Shown: positions 7,182 through 9,060 of the stretch, one piece after another
Layout of the letters: the number at the start of each line of letters is the position of its first letter
Position numbering within the stretch: position 1 is the stretch's first letter
From: RI-92 sp037384645
GTDB lineage: Bacteria > Pseudomonadota > Gammaproteobacteria > UBA6429 > Thiohalophilaceae
Direction: 5' to 3'
DNA length: 9,060 nucleotides
Assembly (NCBI GenBank): GCA_037384645.1
Contig: JARRNT010000085.1
Span: forward strand, 1-9,060
Notes under the pieces: generated by a model
Databases searched by the model: none
What the model was told of the DNA's origin: nothing
What the model saw: only the letters and a program-made list of their open reading frames with translations
Program-made: the position numbers and the translations under genes

Positions 7182-7946
7182 ATGGCGCCTCCCATCGTAA
7201 TTCTTATTCATGGTATGGGCACCTTTGCGAAAGGTGACATGACTCGGGACTTTGCCAGGGGAGTGGATCAGGCTGCCGCCTATCTGGGTTTACAGGATTT
7301 TCATATTGCACAGCAGGTCGACTTTGTCGAATACAATTACTCGGCCTTGCTTGATGAAATCCGTAAGGAATCAGCCGAGTACCAGGGCTCAATCAACCAG
7401 TATTTACAGTTAATCTCAGGTGGCATCCTCGGTGATATCGCAAAATGGTTGAGTGAGGTCGAGGCCAGGATCGGTGGCGATGACTTTTTGTACAGCCACT
7501 GGCTGGATGTCGCCAAAGCTTGTGGATGGTGGCGAATGTGTCGCGCCTGCTGAGTATTCTGACCAGGTTTACCGATCCGCTGACCTCGATCGTGCATGAC
7601 AGCAATCCGGACATGGCAGGTTGCACGAATTATTTTTACAACGTACGTAACAAGTTTGATCCCTTTCTGTATGTCAAACAATATGACCGGCCAATCGAGT
7701 ACGGCAGGCAGATCGTCTTCGATGAAGTCAGGGAAATAAAAGACAGCGAGCTGAAACTCAACCCGCACGACCTGAGTGAGTACATGGCCTGCCCGGAGGT
7801 GACTCGCCTGTTTCTCTATCGCACCCTGGGCCTGCGCTTTACCCTGGACGAGCAGGAACGGGCGCAAAAGGCCTATCACGCCAGCAGTATCCAGGGGATA
7901 ACGGGGCAGACGTACCAGGATATTCTCGACTTCATCGATACGCTGG
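7182..7946 (+). pseudogene. Serine-hydrolase-like (alpha/beta fold) gene, frameshifted and internally deleted
   Basis: The first part, about residues 1-111 in frame from 7182, starts with a typical alpha/beta-hydrolase first strand and oxyanion loop, IVILIHGMGTF. It ends in-frame at TGA 7551-7553. Sensible coding resumes one frame over from about 7520 with LWMVANVSRLL and continues to the inverted-repeat junction at 7946. This second part contains YNVRNKFDPF, which resembles the strand ending with the triad Asp, and NPHDLSEYMACPEV, which resembles the triad-His segment. No GxSxG nucleophile motif appears in any frame between them, so the break at about 7510-7520 probably removed a coding segment as well as shifting frame. 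The strong Shine-Dalgarno is intact. The 3' end is cut by the inverted duplication. A working enzyme is unlikely. The family is inferred from motif order and spacing only. Confidence 0.6.
7809..7879 (+). repeat. 71-bp inverted repeat, left arm (original copy)
   Basis: This segment begins TGTTTCTCTATCGC and ends AAAAGGCCTATCAC. It is exactly the reverse complement of 7947-8017 over all 71 bases, with 67 bases between the arms. Within the hydrolase remnant it codes in frame for LFLYRTLGLRFTLDEQERAQKAYH, a natural continuation of the C-terminal region, so this copy looks like the original. Both ends of the match are sharp, with mismatch immediately outside. Confidence 0.95.
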
Positions 7947-8017
7947 GTGATAGGCCTTTTGCGCCCGTTCCTGCTCGTCCAGGGTAAAGCGCAGGCCCAG
8001 GGTGCGATAGAGAAACA
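7947..8017 (-). repeat. 71-bp inverted repeat, right arm (duplicated copy)
   Basis: This is the exact reverse complement of 7809-7879. It begins GTGATAGGCCTTTTGCG and ends GCGATAGAGAAACA. It interrupts the hydrolase frame, which reaches a stop at 7985-7987 inside the arm, and it supplies the first 24 codons of the next open frame, so this arm looks like the inserted copy. The base run GCTGG occurs just before the arm at 7942-7946 and also, one base displaced, on the complementary strand beside the left arm. This would fit a microhomology-guided template switch. Confidence 0.93.
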
Positions 8018-8966
8018 CGGCTCGATCCAGGACGTCAATGTGTTATTGAAGGGGACGGACCAGCTTAAAGATAAAAATGATGGCGTCCAGTTCTCGTTCA
8101 AGTCCGTACTCTACGAAACCTGGATGAAGCGCTTTAATCCCGGGGTTTTCACCGGCATGCAGGCGATTGCCTATGACTTTGCCTTTTATCAGCCCAGTTC
8201 AGTTCCGAATGTGGATGATTTCAAGGAACTTGTTGTCAGAACAAAAAACTGCGCCACCATTGGCGAACGCAGCTGCACGGTTTCGTTGCAATATCGCTCA
8301 TCGACGGCAGACGTGACGTATCATTTTTTCGATAACAGTCCACAAAGCGAAGCGCAGGAAAATGCCTGCGAACAAGCAGGCTTTGCGAACTGTCTTGATG
8401 CCCTGGACAGCCTGAGAAATGCGATTGCGCCGTATAATTACTTTATCAAGATCGGCCATACGGGCCGGGTGATCAAACGCCTGCATGAACTGAATACCCG
8501 CTGGAATGAGTTCAGCGCACACTCCCGCCACCAGACTTTCATTGATAAATGGCTAACAACCCGGATATACCGGGATGAATACAATGGCAAAGACTGGGTC
8601 GGGCCGCCCAAATACCAGTATTTCCTGTTCCACCCTGACCTGGTGCTGGATCAGTACAGTAATGCGCAGCGTGGTGATCAGACTAAAATCAGCCTGGCGA
8701 TTGAATGGGTAGGGATCAATAAGTGGGAGGGTAAAGTTCCGCTGGGGATATCCCTGGCGAGTGTGTATACCGATCGGGTCAGTGGTAAACGGCTGGGACT
8801 CGGCCTGATGTTTCATATTGACAATAATTACAGTATCGGCGTAGTGGACAGGGGCGATAATCATTACAGTGTGTTCGTAAATTTGAACCTGTTTAACTGG
8901 TTTACGGAGAAACAGGACAAGTATGAGTTGTACAGGGATCGGTTGAAAAATATACGAGGGCATTAA
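7947..8966 (+). CDS. Unrecognised Cys-containing protein, 5' end replaced by inverted repeat
   Basis: The frame is open from GTG at 7947 (339 residues) to TAA at 8964-8966, but the first 24 codons are antisense of the hydrolase gene (inverted-repeat arm), and no ribosome-binding site precedes it. The genuine sequence probably starts at about 8019 (GSIQDVNVLL) and has lost its own beginning. It contains two CX7C pairs (codons at 8250/8274 and 8367/8391), which suggests disulfides and an exported protein whose signal peptide is gone. The C-terminal third is rich in alternating beta-type segments (KISLAIEWVGI, VPLGISLASVYTD, LGLGLMFHI, SVFVNLNLFNWF). I recognise no family or catalytic motif. It may be a separate gene or the C-terminal part of the hydrolase protein. 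It is probably not expressed as an intact product. Confidence 0.5.
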   Translation: MIGLLRPFLLVQGKAQAQGAIEKHGSIQDVNVLLKGTDQLKDKNDGVQFSFKSVLYETWMKRFNPGVFTGMQAIAYDFAFYQPSSVPNVDDFKELVVRTKNCATIGERSCTVSLQYRSSTADVTYHFFDNSPQSEAQENACEQAGFANCLDALDSLRNAIAPYNYFIKIGHTGRVIKRLHELNTRWNEFSAHSRHQTFIDKWLTTRIYRDEYNGKDWVGPPKYQYFLFHPDLVLDQYSNAQRGDQTKISLAIEWVGINKWEGKVPLGISLASVYTDRVSGKRLGLGLMFHIDNNYSIGVVDRGDNHYSVFVNLNLFNWFTEKQDKYELYRDRLKNIRGH

Positions 8967-9027
8967 TCCATGTAATGTATACAGATTCACTGGCTTTACT
9001 GTGTATACCGCTGAAAAAATACATGGA
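8967..9027. repeat. Nested inverted repeats before the last gene start
   Basis: Outer arms TCCATGTA (8967-8974) and TACATGGA (9020-9027) are perfect complements. Inside them GTATAC occurs at 8977-8982 and again at 9003-9008, also pairing. Together they could fold one interrupted hairpin directly after the stop at 8966 and just before the ribosome-binding site of the next gene. A run of six A at 9014-9019 lies in the right side. It could be a weak terminator, a leader structure or an operator. Confidence 0.35.
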
Positions 9028-9046
9028 GGATGAAGGGAGAGAACGG

Positions 9047-9060
9047 ATGAGTGAAAATAA
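9047..9060 (+). CDS. Start of a further gene, cut by window end
   Basis: ATG at 9047 reads MSEN and runs off the window. A purine-rich Shine-Dalgarno (GGGAG at 9034-9038) lies eight bases upstream. In-frame ATGs at 9023 and 8975 would extend it by 8 or 24 residues but have poorer ribosome-binding sites. Nothing can be said about function from so few codons. Confidence 0.4.

Noticed and set aside
7809..8017. Invertible DNA switch formed by the 71-bp inverted repeats
   Set aside because: Flipping the 67-bp spacer would not connect any promoter or frame usefully, and no recombinase gene is present. Duplication or artefact explains the pattern better.
7809..8017. Insertion sequence or MITE bounded by inverted repeats
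   Set aside because: The left arm is coding sequence of the hydrolase in frame, not a terminal repeat, and no target-site duplication flanks the arms.
7337..8101. 254-codon minus-strand open frame across the hydrolase remnant and inverted repeat
   Set aside because: It has no ribosome-binding site or recognisable motifs, and the plus-strand frames give convincing hydrolase-type segments. Its length is partly due to the inverted repeat.

Overview
The window looks like a chromosomal segment of a proteobacterium, probably a gammaproteobacterium. The basis is the moderately GC-rich coding sequence, the Shine-Dalgarno style starts, the YihY-type membrane protein and the general style of the transporter genes. 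This is inference and no taxonomic marker is present. No tRNA, rRNA, CRISPR array, insertion sequence or integrase was seen.

Layout. (1) Positions 3-3849, plus strand: a tightly packed ABC importer of the carbohydrate (CUT1/MalFGK-like) type. It comprises a 5'-truncated solute-binding protein, two permeases and an ATPase, joined by TAATG, ATGA and 3-base junctions. The second permease starts where its relatives already have passed their first membrane helix, so it appears N-terminally truncated. (2) Positions 3983-5931, plus strand: a two-gene unit coupled by ATGA. It encodes a six-helix conserved membrane protein of unknown function and a compact PEP-utilising protein that resembles PTS enzyme I without its HPr-binding helical domain. 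(3) Positions 5954-6844, minus strand: a YihY/BrkB family membrane protein, convergent with the PEP-utilising gene. (4) Positions 6845-7181: a divergent intergenic region with a perfect 19-bp AT-rich palindrome. (5) Positions 7182-8966, plus strand: a damaged locus. A serine-hydrolase-like gene has a frame break, and apparently a missing nucleophile segment, near 7515. It then runs into a perfect 71-bp inverted duplication (7809-7879 against 7947-8017), beyond which a different, unrecognised, Cys-containing reading frame continues to 8966. (6) Positions 8967-9060: nested inverted repeats, then the probable start of another gene.

How the parts may work together. The importer brings in an unidentified, probably carbohydrate-like, solute. 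The membrane protein and enzyme-I-like pair follows on the same strand after 133 bases and may or may not belong to the same regulon. Nothing in the sequence identifies the phosphate acceptor of the enzyme-I-like protein. The hydrolase locus looks like decayed or rearranged DNA, or an assembly chimera, rather than a working operon.

Best candidates for something undescribed are the HPr-domain-less enzyme-I-like protein coupled to a membrane protein, and the inverted-duplication junction in the hydrolase locus.
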